A stretch of DNA of 64,000 nt, taken from positions 278,366,658 through 278,430,657 of the forward strand of contig CM068373.1 in NCBI GenBank assembly GCA_034769895.1. Reading direction: 5' to 3'. This DNA comes from Magicicada septendecula. Taxonomy: Eukaryota; Arthropoda; Insecta; Hemiptera; Cicadidae. The notes below the pieces were generated by a model. It had not been told where the DNA came from, ran no database searches, and saw only the letters and a list, made by a program, of their open reading frames with translations. This document shows, in pieces, positions 31,949 through 45,169 of this stretch (the first letter of the stretch is position 1; every line of letters begins with the position of its first letter). A program made the position numbers and the translations under genes.

Positions 31949-32759
31949 TGAAACGTTACCGTGAAACATGTGTATTAATTTAATATGTATATAAACACAT
32001 AAAATAATCAATCAAATATTAATGGTAATTATAGCAATATATAATAATATAAAGTATTAAAATGTACGTAGATGTAAGTAAAGTATAAATGAAAAAATTG
32101 AATTAAAAGAGGCTCGGCTATGGGACAGTCTGGCGCCGACAAAACATATTACAATAGACCTAAGACACCCTTACATGTCATAAAAGCATAAAATGTTTTG
32201 TAGTGTAAAACCAGCAAACAACGCTCATATACCGTTAGGTTAACGGTACTGTGTCCTTCAACAGACAATAGATGCCACGCCAATAAGTATGACTATTTTA
32301 GAAAGTCGCGTCACTTTTTAGCGAGTGTAACAAACGTCCGCGTAAGTTTATCGCCCGCTCTCTGGCAACCAGTCACGGATAGCGTCGGTAGTGAGCGCGA
32401 AAAAGATACAGCATCGGACTGGGTACGTTCGAATTTACCGGCAAATATTTCAAAGTCAAGCCAATGGGAGGATGATCAACAAGAGTTGTCGTGAGGGAAG
32501 GACTCGAAACACTAAAAAAAAAGAAGTGAAGTAAACAAATGGAGAAGTCTAAGTTTAAATTTCACGCAAAACACGGGAAACCTGCGTCACTCGATGTGAG
32601 CAATTTTAATACTATTACTCTAAGTTCAAAATCAATAGAATTCAAAATCAATAGAATATCTCGGTTCAATAGTTGAGAAATAATTACATTCATCAAGAAG
32701 TACTAAATATTACAATTTATGCTATATGACATGTTTTGGTGAGTGATAGTATAGTAAAG
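31949..32759 (+). repeat. E2 3' LTR, internally deleted and 3'-truncated
   Basis: Matches 10305-11036, then jumps to the equivalent of 11373-11427. It carries a small tandem duplication, TTCAAAATCAATAGAA, at about 32622-32650 that is absent from the 5' LTR. Similarity stops at 32759. Confidence 0.85.
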
Positions 32760-33563
<804 letters not shown>

Positions 33564-33659
33564 ATTTTTTTATGGCGAACGATAACTGGAGCAAATTTAA
33601 ACAGAATAATAATTTTTTTTTTACATGTAACCGAGTTGTAGAGGACTCAAGGCCTATTG

Positions 33660-34290
33660 ATTTTGGCGAAGATCGGGTAAGGGGGAGGGGTAGTTTACCT
33701 GCAACGTTTTATGTTTTAGCAAGAGTAAAATACTTAATTTTGGTAAACAACATATCGTGAAAAGAAGGTCATAATAATCCACCGTAGAAAGGTACATAAA
33801 ATATCTATAAATGAAAAGAGTATTTGAAGGGGGAGGGGGTAAATTTTTGAAATATACCTTTTTCATGTCGAATAAAGTACTTTATTTTGAAGGATAAGAT
33901 ACCTTAATAATTGCATACAATGAAACCGTTACTCAATAAAACTGTAAATATAAAAAATGAGTTTGTTCGGTTAAAGGTGAGAGGGTATTTTTCTAATGCC
34001 AAATAAACTATATCACTTTGAAGGATAAGATACCTTAGTAATTACATATGATAAAACTATTACTTTATGAAAGTGTAAATATCATTAATAGTGAAGATAG
34101 GTTGAGGAGGAGGGATGATCATCTGCGTAGTTCAGTTTCTTTATAAGAATAAAGTACCCAATTTTTATAGATAAAATGACTCAAAAATAACATTAAATTA
34201 AACTACTACCACTACTACCCCCATAATAACAAAAATATCTAAAATATTGAAAATAGTTTGATGGTCAGGGGTATTTTTTTAGAAATTATC
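33660..34290 (+). repeat. Degenerate tandem satellite, about 150-bp unit
   Basis: A G-rich core (GGGGGAGGGG, GAAGGGGGAGGGGG, GTGAGAGGG, GAGGAGGAGGG, TCAGGGG) recurs near 33677, 33828, 33976, 34100 and 34265. Each is followed by T/A-rich sequence and words like AATAAAGTACTT and TGAAGGATAAGATACCTTA. Two central units share the last word exactly except for one base. About five diverged copies. Confidence 0.65.
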
Positions 34291-34738
34291 GAACCGAATT
34301 CAAGTACATGATATTAAATATAAATCTTAGAACACGGAAGTCATGTATAGTTCTCCATACCGATATTTTTTTTTTTTACTTCCATAGAAATAGAATGACT
34401 TCATTTTGTCCAGCCTATATCCTTTGTGTCCTGCATATTATCCCTAGGACATTACTGCCTTGGCAATCTTCTCGGACACCTGCGGAGTGATTCATCATGT
34501 TACGGAGTACATAACAACTTTACGAAAAAATGAATCAGTTTGTGTCTCACAGAATTTGTCTCGTAATAGACTTATCCACGGGCGCGAGTTATAAAATGTG
34601 TGTGTGGACACACGGCACATATGTTTCCAGTTTCATTAAACAGAAGCAATTCGTCCTTAATACTGTACACAGCAATACTGTAGTCCGTATAAATGCTGAC
34701 TGTTCACATATAATGTCATTAGTGTAACATGTTATAAT
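34291..34738. other. Intergenic, nothing recognised
   Basis: No supported feature. Confidence 0.4.
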
Positions 34739-34890
34739 TCAACGAGCGAAATGAGTTGTTAGTTTTAACCAACCGTTTGGCATTTCTCTGTTGTCTGTCT
34801 TTCTATGTGATGTACGTCGCACAATAACGTTTGAAGGAATCAACCGATTTTTGTAGTACAACGTTGCAAGCGTGTCCATGTTACCCTACA
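34739..34890 (+). repeat. Dispersed repeat X, copy 1
   Basis: Starts ACGAGCGAAATGAGTTGTTA, with later words CTGTTGTCTGTC and ATCAACCGATTTT. It recurs at 36356-36510 in the same orientation (ACGAGCGAAACGGGGTCTCA, then ATTGTCTGTC and ATCAACTGATTTT). Family unknown. Confidence 0.55.
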
Positions 34891-35011
34891 GAATCCAAAA
34901 AATTTGTTGACTTTATCCTGTTGATACTGATCCGCCTAGAAATGGGGGAGCGCGTGGGGATCAAAGTTATGAAAAAGTCGCAATATATAGTCTTCATACA
35001 ATCTACATATA

Positions 35012-35690
35012 GTCTTCTTCTTCTTCTTCTTCTCCCCGTCAAAGATTAAGTTATATAAACCTGTTCCGGCACCCATCTCATCCTCGGACGACCCACGTGT
35101 CTTCTACCAATGTCTTTATAGTTCAATGCCGCTTTCATCACTCGATCCTCTATCATCCTTTGCAGATGATCCAACAATTGTCTTCTATCATTTGCAATAA
35201 CTTCATTTATGTCCTTTACTTCGAGCTCTGCTCTGGTATCTTCAGTCTTTATTCTATCTTTCAATGTACAATTTAAAGTATTTCGACGAAACTGCATTTC
35301 AGCACTGTGAATCTTGCCGCATTCCTTTTTTTGTCATCACCCACGCCTCATTTGCATAAATCAACGTGGGTATTGCAATTGTTTTATAAAATTTACCCAT
35401 TGTGTTGTGTCTTGTTATACTTCTAAGATTTTTATGAATTGTACCATAAATATTCCTAAATTTATTTGTCTTCTCTCTTATATCATATTCAGATTCATAG
35501 CTTACTGCACAGCCAAGATATCTGAAACGGCCCACTTGTTCTAATTTGCTGTTGTTTATAACTATCTTAGTCCTCACTGGATATTTATCTTTAAAACCCA
35601 TGGTTTTGGTCTTTCTTACTGAAATCGTCAGTGAGTACTCTCTTCCTACTTCTTGTAATTGAAACATAGATTCCGAGGCTGCTTGGATAC
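35012..35690 (-). pseudogene. RTE-like LINE 3' fragment with TTC tail
   Basis: Two minus-strand frames (35299-35667 and 35046-35297) together cover the C-terminal part of an RTE-type reverse transcriptase: VRKTKTMGF, RFRYLGCAVSY, IPTLIYANEAWVMTKK, then after a frameshift near 35300 MQFRRNTLNC, HLQRM and RRHVGRPRMRW. The motif order and the basic RPRxRW end are typical of insect RTE copies. The 3' end meets CTTCTTCTTCTTC (35015-35034). Same subfamily as 6816-7190 but without its deletion. Dead, 5'-truncated. Confidence 0.8.
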
Positions 35691-36355
35691 TACAAATATT
35701 TCAAAGTTTTACATGAACAGGTTACTGCCTGTTGCATAACCCCAAAATATAGTGTTCTAAATCAAAATATAGTGTCCATTTGGGAAAATTTTGATTAAAT
35801 CATAAAAATTTATGTGGAGTAGATTATTCGTGTGCGGTTTACTATATGCGAATGAGTTAGCGAATGTCTGTGAGTTTGTGCGGATAAGCTAACAACTTGA
35901 AAGCCAATTGGAAGCCTGTTTGTGTTCCACTTAGCTTGTTTGTACGTTTGTTACCCCCTCCCGCCAACTCAACTGTTTGATTGTGTCGTGTGCGCGCGGC
36001 TACAAATATTTTTGTCACTTCAGGGCAACGTTCAATATTTATTTATTATTTGCTGCAAACAAATGTGCGTCACACATTACATAAGTATTCATTTTAAACG
36101 TAAATGCACAAATATTTGTTTAGTTGGTTGTACGTAATGAAATAATGTCGGTTTGTTTCATTCCTATTGAATGCAGTAAATAGGAAACTATTTCTGGCCT
36201 AACGCACATTACTGCTGAATGCGACCTAACATATTGTAAATATTATCGAGACGTAATGGACTGTGGCTACGCAAATAGAAGTGGCAGATAATTCTGTTTG
36301 TCTCGCGTTTAACATATTTATTTTGCCATTATAAAGAGTTAGTAGTAAGGCTTAA
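35691..36355. other. Intergenic, nothing recognised
   Basis: No supported feature. Confidence 0.4.
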
Positions 36356-36510
36356 TTGAACGAGCGAAACGGGGTCTCAGTTTTAACTGGTCTGTTTGAC
36401 ATTGTCTGTCTACCTGTATGTTGGGCTATGTCTCACAATTACTTCTGAATACATCAACTGATTTTCGTAACAACATGGGTACGGGTATCGCCATCCACAC
36501 TTTTACCATG
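36356..36510 (+). repeat. Dispersed repeat X, copy 2
   Basis: Partner of 34739-34890. Confidence 0.55.
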
Positions 36511-36796
36511 TAGACTCTTACCGTTGTTGATGATGAAGAAAAATCACAGACACCTACTATAGGCAGTACAGCAAAAACGGCCTGGGTCTTTTCGCCAGCA
36601 CCAGTGTAAAAATGCCGTTCCCCAAAGGGTTAAAAAATTATAAATTTTAACTTCTTCCCATCCTTTCTTTGCTGTTTTACCACTTTGACATATGTACGTA
36701 TTTACAGTTCTACATGGTTTTTATAATACGTAGAGAAAGAAAGAAAAGTAAATTACCTACTCCTAATACAATACGTAACAGGGAAACGCTTTCTTG

Positions 36797-37303
36797 TACG
36801 AGGGTCAGTTGAAAAGTTCGCGGAGCGACATCTATAGCTCAGTGGTAGAACTAAAATCTTTCGTGTGCTGCAAGACGTATGTTTCGTGTGAATACCTGTT
36901 AATATCCAGATATATCTGTCAATTTATTCACTTTTTACCAGCTGTTTGAAATTTCCCAGTCACTCGTGTTTTTAAAATGCTCAAAATCAAACATCGTGTT
37001 GTGATGAATTGTCTGTTAAAAACGTTTTAGCGCCAATGGAAAATCAAAACGAAATTGTAAATGTGTTAGGAGATGCTGCGCCTTCAGAAACACCAGTAAG
37101 TGGGGCACACTCGAGTTGAAACATAGTCGTACAAACAGTGAAGACTATCCCAGCAGTAGACGTCCAAAAAGTGTAACAAAATATGGTATTATTGAAAAAA
37201 AAATGTATAGGGTGTTGGAAGACCGCAGATTGAGGAGTAGATGCGTTGCTGAAATCATAGGCATCTCACATAAACGTGTGCATCATACTTCAACTCAAGA
37301 ACT
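36797..37303 (+). pseudogene. mariner transposon, 5' part, interrupted by E4
   Basis: The left end carries a mariner-like terminal repeat, ACGAGGGTCAGTTGAAAAGT, preceded by a T. The frame 37116-37316 contains HSRTNSEDYPSSRRPKS, EDRRLRSRCVAEIIGIS and KRVHH, the second helix-turn-helix region of mariner transposases. The frame stops being mariner exactly at 37303, where E4 begins, and resumes on the other side of E4 (46755-46784). Upstream the frame is broken, and the D,D34D catalytic domain is absent. Dead copy. Confidence 0.8.
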
Positions 37304-38861
37304 TGTGACGATTTAAATTGTAACAATAATAAAAAAATAAAGAAATTTTAAATATTAAGGTTGCGAGCCATTAAGCCATTTAAATCTCACTATAATAACA
37401 TAAAAACCTGTATGTACTCAGTATGAGAGGAAGAAGTAATTAATAAGCCCAAAGAAACTTTAATAAAAAGACAAATTGTAAATAGTTATTATTGTCGTAT
37501 TTAAACCTTTGGTGTTATCAGGCGCTGACCTGTTAATTCCGGACTCGACATGTCTCCCGAGTCGTCTGGAATTTAGAATAAGCTAAAAAACTTAATGTTA
37601 ATAATTAAAAATCTGAAGACACAGATAGTCGCTAAAACAACTTATTTAATTATGTATATTTATTTAGGGATAGTTTGTATAAATAAAAAGTGTTTACTTA
37701 AAGAGAGACAGGGACTATATTCTCGCGCAGTAATTGCCCCTCTACCATTTTGTTAGGTACCAGTCGAAGGGAGCAGAAATTCGCTCTCTCGCTATGTTGA
37801 CTTCATACAGTGAAGACGTACGAGCAAAAGCTCTTACACTATGTGGCCGATACTTTTGTTTTACTTTAATGTTGTATGCAAGAAATTGCTGCTGAAAGCA
37901 TATGTTATGTATTAATCAGTATAGTTATGTAAAAAACAAGAGACTTAAAGTATAACACGAAATATAAAAATGGTGTAAAACAAGATGACTACTAACTTCA
38001 AGAACTAACAACACTTCCAACATCATACATGGAGATGTGAACTACCAGAACTTACAAACTCTAGTAGACCCGACAGAATATGCAGATCAGGACATCCGAG
38101 AATCTATAAGTACCATCGTAGAAGGTTCAATCTACCCTGCGGACTTTTGAGCCCTTTAATGACGAAGACCAGACCGAGATGATGACGGCGCTATTAAGGA
38201 TTCCCAAGACGGACACCCCAGGACGAGGTTTCTACATACCAATTTAAAGGTGACTCGATAGCCTGTCTATCGAGAGTTAATAATATTTGTTACACAACAC
38301 ACTTTAAAGAGACTTTCAGAGACTATTAACTTTGTAAAGATTAAAAGATTAAATCTAAGAATTTTAATATAACTATTCAAACATCATACGTTGTAACAGT
38401 TTATATGTTAATGTATCGTAGTATAATTCAAGTAATAATACCATTCTTCAAATGGTTAAATAAAAGGTCTTGCAAGCTAATATCATGAATTGAGTAAATC
38501 TAAAAGTTTTAATGACTAAATACCGAAGGTTATCCGGATCCGAGGTATAGCTAAATAGAATCAATTTTGATCCCAAAGTTTAAAGAAAGCTTTCAAATAA
38601 CTTTAGTTTAATTCGTAATGTCATGGGATCTGTCAGTAAATGTTTTTAAATGTTAAATAAAGAGAAGTCGTCTTGACACACACATATAATGAGTGCGTAA
38701 ATCAATAGTATACCTTCCCTTGTTTCCTTACACAGTTAGTAAGTAAATTTGTTAAGTGAATTATTTGTGGATACATTTCGTTACAACGTAGGCAGCCCAT
38801 CTAATTGACGGAGCTTAATTATGATGGGTTCCCTGGATTTGTAACGCAGCAATACGTTACA
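37304..38861 (+). repeat. E4 5' LTR (1558 bp)
   Basis: Direct-repeat partner of 45170-46750. Confidence 0.93.
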
Positions 38862-39810
38862 AAATTGCGCCACTCTGCTTAGTTTTATAAAAAGTTTTGT
38901 AAGCATCGTGACGCACAAACAAAAATGCGGCACTTAGCTTGGATAATTTGTATACCCAGTTATTGATCTATGCACTCAGAAAGTTACCTTAATAACTTTA
39001 ATTTTCAAAACATATTTAATATTTTACTAAGTTACGTAAATGATAGTATGTATAAGTTGAAATATCATTAGCGTCATACAATGCAAATAAGCTATATGTA
39101 GGTACCTGCATTACTCTATATACCTACTTGCATACATGAATTGTGACCAAACATTACAATTTTGGTCAACTGGACAATCTGAAACAGGTTTGTTTAAGAC
39201 AATCCATGACCTGTTGTTTCCTGAATCATTCTGCACAGTATATGTTGGACATACACCAGTATGTGTCATAAAAAAAAATTAATTAAAAATAACTTTGTTA
39301 ATAATAATGCACGTGATGTAGACCCAGGTAATTAAGTAGAAGTTCGTAATTTGAAATTGTGAACAAAATAACTAATTGATATAATTGGGAAAATATATGA
39401 ATGAACGGAGTCAAAGTTTGCCAAGCGTAATAATAATAGAAGAGTAGAATAAGATTCTCCCTATGCGTGCCGGCCAGCGCGTCACTTTCCGCCTGTTCGT
39501 TCCTGTTCAGGAAGTAATAGCTGGCATTGTGTAGAGAACAATAAGAGTAAAACCCCCTTTCTCCCTGACACACACGCTCAGCCTTCCTTTGTTAACTAAA
39601 TACAGAGGGTGACCTACATTCCAGTAAACAGCTGATCGGCTATTTAACTTGATAAATATGTGTGTGGAAATTCTGTCTCTCCCTTAGAAGAGAAATTGTT
39701 CTTTCTGATTTATGTAAATTGATTACTTAAGAATTTATTATATATATGTGTAATATATGTGTAGTGTACTAGTATTAATTTTAAGTACGTGCTAATATGT
39801 TAGAACAAAA
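38862..39810 (+). promoter_or_regulatory. E4 leader with primer-site candidate
   Basis: TTGCGCCACTCTGC begins three bases after the LTR end (about 38865) and is the expected place of the primer site. I cannot assign the tRNA. A second similar motif, ATGCGGCACTTAGCTTGG, lies at about 38925-38942. The rest of the 0.95 kb leader has no coding frame. Confidence 0.5.
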
Positions 39811-41295
39811 ATGGCCCAATTCAACCCGGATTTGTTATTAAAAGACGAGCTGTCTTACGAAGCTCTTTTGCGTGGACTACCCCATGCGAATGTAACAGTC
39901 GCGGAATTACGAAGGTCAATTCGCGAATGTGGATTTGATGTCCCCGTGCAATTAAACTATCTAAGCGAACTCGATTATGAAAGCGAGAAAGAAATTTGTA
40001 ATGCCAAGTATAGTGAACTATACTTACTGTCTCAAACCCTCCAAGACGAGAAATCTCCGGCAATAATTTTGCCGACTACCCAGAGAATAGAGCATTTAAC
40101 CAGGCGAATAAAAAATTTGTCGATCTGGCCGAATCTCACAGAAATACCTGTTGACGTACAAAACCTAGCAGACGAAGCTCTACGCCGCTTACCTTCAATT
40201 ATTAACGACCTAAGACGAAAATCCGACTCATTGAGGATGGACGAAATAGAGAAGTCATTAATGAAATTACACATCTCTCCAGTACAATCCCCCACCACTG
40301 GTTTACCTCCGCCTAACACGGATCGGAACTCACCCATCGTATCGCAAGTGCAAGCGAACCAAGAACAAAATACTGATAAAGATGTAAATGCCCCTCCTCC
40401 CGAGCATTTTCAGTTTCGTCCCGGAAATCATGAATTGACCACCACCTCCAATGAATTAAATCGCCCTCATAAAGGAATTACACCTATGAACTATAACGCG
40501 GACCTATACGGTAAAATGACTCATCCTGTGGAGAAAATCTTAACCGAAATCCCTTATACAGATGGCTTAAATGTTTCCCAAATTACTAACATTCATTAGT
40601 TATCTTCTTCAGATAAAAGATCTACAGCAGCTGAATGACTGGCAAATTTTGCAAGTTCTGTTACCAAAGTGTAAACCCCCGTTGAAAAATCGTGTCCTAG
40701 AAGCCCTAACCTCTACATTCCCAGTAGAAGAGCTACATTAATAAAATACTTTATTCCCACCGGCATCTATGAGGAAATAAAAAGGAAGACAGTACTCCGA
40801 GTACAAGGACACCAAGAGAGATTAGCTCACTACATCCCCGACATAAGGGAGTCATCTCGAATACTACGTGTAGACTGGAATGAAACACAACTGGTGGACA
40901 CCATTTTAATAGGAGTGTCACCTGAAGAAAGATCTAGACTATCATTGATGAATAGACCCAATACAATTGCTGATCTAGAACAGTGCAGTATCCATTCTTC
41001 AAATGTATGGTACTCCGATCAAAATAGGGAAGCAATGAAAACCGCTGGAACTAATAGACATCAATTTCGAGCACTACTGCCTGATGTAACAACCTCTCAT
41101 GAAAGACAAGTTCTTAGTAGACCTCACCATGTGCGCAAAGCTGGTAAGTTAAGTGTAAACCCATATAAAGCGGAAACCAAGTACCCACCTCGCAAAAAAC
41201 CCACCTGTTATAATTGTGGAAAATATGGGCACATAAGAAAAGAGTGCAAAAGTAAGCCATTGGAACGGAATAACCCCAATTCAAAAAACATGTAA
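39811..41295 (+). pseudogene. gag: E4 Gag, frameshifted, with CCHC zinc knuckle
   Basis: The first frame (39811-40599, 262 residues) opens with the conserved-looking MAQFNPDLLLKDELSYEALL. The frame is lost around 40600-40890 and resumes at 40894-41295 in the same phase, implying compensating or missing bases in between. The C-terminal part holds one zinc knuckle, CYNCGKYGHIRKEC (about 41206-41247), which binds RNA in retroelement Gags. It ends at TAA 41293 just after the slip site AAAAAAC. Unlike E1-E3 it has no Asn-rich tail or long coiled coil, so E4 belongs to a different lineage. Confidence 0.82.
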
Positions 41296-41320
41296 GGCAG
41301 GGAGACCCGAAATCCTGTGT
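41283..41320 (+). promoter_or_regulatory. E4 gag-pol -1 frameshift site A AAA AAC
   Basis: In gag phase the codons TCA AAA AAC ATG TAA give the heptamer A AAA AAC (41283-41289) with the stop one codon later. The -1 frame is open from here into pol. A short stem, CAGG(G)A/TCCTG, can form about 10 bases downstream; the stimulator is not clear. Confidence 0.72.
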
Positions 41321-44300
41321 CTTCCGCAGCTACTCGAAATTGGGTGAACACAAAGAAATTAATAATAATAATAATATATTTTGTAACAAAAAGAAAAAAG
41401 GTTCGAAAGAAATCGATCCCTATGTGAGAGAATTTCGTGAAAAATGTAATGCGATTAATAAATGTAAATGGAGTAAAAATCTATTACCATTAATACGAGT
41501 TGACTTAGGCGTTACATCCACCATCGCCTTAATTGATTCGGGATCTAGTAGAACTTTAATCAGCCAAGAATTAGCGGACATGTTAGCTAAACACCATCTA
41601 GTAAAACGGAACCAACCAGTGAATATAAAGTGTGCTACCGCTGATAAACGTAAAATAAACATAAACCTGAGCATTACCGTTAAGATTAAAATAAAAAACC
41701 TAACTTGGATGTTTACAATGTTAGTATGTAAAGAATTAGGACCTGATTTAATATTAGGTGCAGACTTTATTAGTAAGACAGGAATGATTCTTGACATCTA
41801 CGAGCAAGTATTTTATTTCAGATTTGACCGTACACGGAAACATAAATTTGATAGTAATGAAGATAAACATTGTTCATCTACTGCACATGTAATACACCAA
41901 GACTCAGATTTATCTCACCTAGAAAGAAGAGATAGAGTGAGAATACTAAAACTAATAAAAGAATTTTCCTCGGTTCTTACACCTAAACTAGGACTTACGA
42001 ACCTAATAGAGTATAAAATTAATCTGAGCGATCAGAAAGTAATACGACTACCTCCGTACAAGTTGTCGCCTCCCAAGATGGAAGTAATGCGAAACCATAT
42101 CAACAAGTTGTTGGACCAAGGAGTTATAGAACCCTCTACGTCCCCATATTCTTCACCCTCCTTTTTAGTACCAAAAGGACAAGATAAACACAGACTAGTT
42201 GTAGACTATAGGCAATTAGATAAAAGAATAGAATTTGAATCAATCCCTCTTCCAGACATCCATAGTGCATTTCATTATTTCACTAAAGCTATGGTCTTTA
42301 CGGTAATGGATCTGAATCAAGCTTTTCACCAAATACCTCTTTCAGAAGAATCAAAACGTCTAACCGCGTTTGCAGTTCCTTTTAACTTGTACCAATTTAC
42401 TAGGGTACCCTTTGGAATATCTCAAGGAAGTTCCGTATGTAGTAGACTATTAGAAAAGATATTTCACGACATTAAATTTAAATATGTGTATCACTATTTG
42501 GACGACATCGTTATATACAGTGAATCAATGGAACAACATCTCAAACATTTGCGTGAAGTGTATCTCGTTTACTAAGAGCAGGATTAACGGTGAACCCAAA
42601 TAAGGTAAGTTTTGCCGTCCCTCAGTTTTCTTTCTTAGGTCACATCGTGAAAGCGAATGGAAAGGTAAGCATTGACCCCGAACGAACCCGCGCTATTAGA
42701 GAATTTGCACCCCCACGAGATGCAAAAGGTATAGCCCGATTTTTGGGTATGGTGAATTATTTCCACAAATATATCCCCCATCTTGCCGAAATAGCAGCAC
42801 CCCTAAACTCCTTACGAAAGAAGGGAACGAAGTTCGAATGGAGCTCAATACATCAAAACGCGTTTGAGCAACTTAAAGAAAGTATTATATCTCCCCCAGT
42901 TTTGCAACTAGCGGATTTCACAAAACCATTCGTCGTGCAAACCGACAGTTCCAGTGTAGCGTTAGGTGCAGTGATATACCAAGAGATAGATAACTGTAGA
43001 CTACCAATTAGTTATGCATCACGAACACTGAGCGATCAAGAAAGAAAGTATTCCGCATATGAATTGGAATGTTTAGCAATTGTTTTTGCATTCGAAAAGT
43101 TTAAACCCTTCCTGGAACATAAAGAATTCCTTTTGGAAACCGACAATCAGGCGTTATCGTGGTTATTGAATCACCCTAAACAGTTAGGACGTATTGGACG
43201 ATGGATATTGAAATTAAACTGCTACAAATTCAGAGTGCAGCATATAAAAGGTACTCAAAATGTAGTCGCTGATACCCTGTCCCGTATGTTCCAGTCACCC
43301 ACTAAAACTTCCGAAAACATAGTGAAGCCGGAAATAGCACGTGCTAACGCCGTAATTACTGAATTCCCCCTTGCCTTTACAAACATTGCCCTGTATCAAC
43401 AACAAGACCCCTTACTGAAGCCTATTATAGAACAACTTACCCAAGGTATTAAATCCGAGAAGTACGTATTGAGTAAAAATGTACTGTGTCTCAAGATAAG
43501 AGACGGAAAGGAATTAAGAATAATAGCCCCGGATGTAATTAAGCCCATGCTGATGGAATACTTCCATTCATCTACCATAGGAGCCCATATGGGAATCAAT
43601 AAGACGATACATCGTATTCGAAAGGAATATCATTGGAACAATATGAACTGCGAAATAGCCAACTTCGTAAAGAAATGTTCATTATGCGCCCTTAGTAAAC
43701 CCGCCAGAAATACTCAAGTAAGCCAATTGATTTCAGAAATCCCAAAGACCCCTTTTTCGAAACTTTATCTAGATTTCTCAGGTCCGTATCCACGATCCAA
43801 ATCAGGAAATACCATGTTACTGATCTGTGTAGATTCGTTCACCAAATTTGTTTGGATGTATCCCATGCGACGAGCATTAGCGTCGACAACTGTTAAAATA
43901 CTACAGGAAAGACTATTTAAAGACTACGGTACTCCAGTACGTATAGTATCTGATAACGGTCCACAGTTTAAAGCAAAAGAATTTAAGAATATGTGTTTCA
44001 AGTTAGGGATATGCCATATAACCACTACAGAGTATCGACCGCAAGGCAATATTGCTGAAAGGTATCTACGAAACCTCAAATCTGCGCTAATCGCCTATCA
44101 TGCGAACGATCACACGTCGTGGACCAAAATCTATCCTGGATTCAATACGCTTTTAATTCAGCTTACCACGAAGGTCACAAGTCGACCCCGTTCGAGTTAC
44201 TATACAAGTACCGGCCAAACCACCCTTTGTCCACAAGATGGAATATACACGATCTGCTGCCCCCGCAAATAACGGATAAGCAGATAAAGCGAATATGGAA

Positions 44301-44637
44301 CAAAGCCCGCTCTAACTTAAGAGCAAGCTTAGAAAAATCCAGAAGATACCACGAGAAAGGTAATCATAGCAATTCAGTCAGGTACCAAGTTGGTGACTTA
44401 GTAATGTACAAGACTCACCCCATTAGTAGTGCGATTGATAAGACCACCTCTAAACTATCATTCCGATGGTGTGGCCCTTACCAAATCCAGAAGTACCTAA
44501 CTCCCGTTACAGTAGCCCTGTGCGAACCTGCGACTCAGAAATATGTGCGGAGAACGCATATTTCACAGCTAAAGTTGTATAAGAAGAAGAGACGGAATAG
44601 TATAACCCGAAATAGAAAAGGGAATACTAGGCAGTAA
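41284..44637 (+). pseudogene. pol: E4 Pol, broken by two frameshifts
   Basis: Segment 1 (to 42575): protease ALIDSGSSRTLIS and LILGADF; reverse transcriptase with HRLVVDYRQLDKR, MDLNQAFHQIPL and YHYLDDIVIY. A shift near 42560-42580 leads to segment 2 (42590-44272) with the rest of reverse transcriptase (FLGMVNYFHKYIPHL), RNase H (VQTDSS, ETDNQA, VADTLSR), the integrase finger (HMGINKT..., CSLCALSK) and catalytic residues in LDFSGPYP, VSDNGPQF and AERYLRNL. A second shift near 44130 leads to segment 3 (44119-44637) with SAYHEGHKSTPFELLY and a GPYQI motif. All expected D, D, E residues are visible, but the protein cannot be made from this copy as it stands. Confidence 0.9.
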
Positions 44638-45169
44638 AGAAAATTATATTTCTGAAACCACGTGGAAAAATGTAAAACGTAGAGTTTGGAAACGAGGCCT
44701 GATCAACCTGAGTTCCAGTTCTGCAAAGCATACATTAATGAATACTCATTAACTAGATGGGAACTAACACTCATTAACTACATGAGTTACCTAGGACTCA
44801 CAGAAGACAAGATAGAATTCTAAATAGTAAAGATTTAGAAAGTTACTCTACAGAAGAGAGAGTAAGACAACCAGAAACAAAAAAACCGGTAGTAGATTTA
44901 AGGGATAGAGATAAGAAAGAGTTTTGTGTTTTAATTGTGTAAATATTAAGTGTAAATAGTATGTATGTATAAAAAAAAAGGTAGTTAATAAGAATATATA
45001 AAGTATACTGTGTTGTAACTATATGGAAGAACTATGTGGACAACGTTGTAAAGTGTACAACAACTATGTGAAAGAAATTACACACACTGACCCCATTCAT
45101 ACTCCAAGCCCCAATTGTGAGTTAGACTCAAAAACAAAAACCGTAACGTGCAAATTAAGCGGTGGAGTA
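44638..45169 (+). other. E4 3' untranslated region
   Basis: No env-like frame. A purine-rich GCGGTGGAGTA (about 45159-45169) abuts the LTR start and may be the polypurine tract. The small frame at 45023-45217 runs into the LTR and is not convincing. Confidence 0.55.

Larger units (their letters stand above)
10305..32759 (+). mobile_element. E2: decayed Ty3/gypsy element, + strand, hosting nested E1
   Basis: Near-identical blocks at 10305 and 31949 both begin TGAAACGTTA and represent the two LTRs. Between them, outside the nested E1 (11728-25871), lie a primer-site array, a broken gag and a broken pol in the order protease, reverse transcriptase, RNase H, integrase, which is the Ty3/gypsy order. 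Many frameshifts and stops, plus a 0.34 kb deletion in the 3' LTR, show it is older than E1. The 3' end looks truncated, so no target duplication can be verified. Confidence 0.85.
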
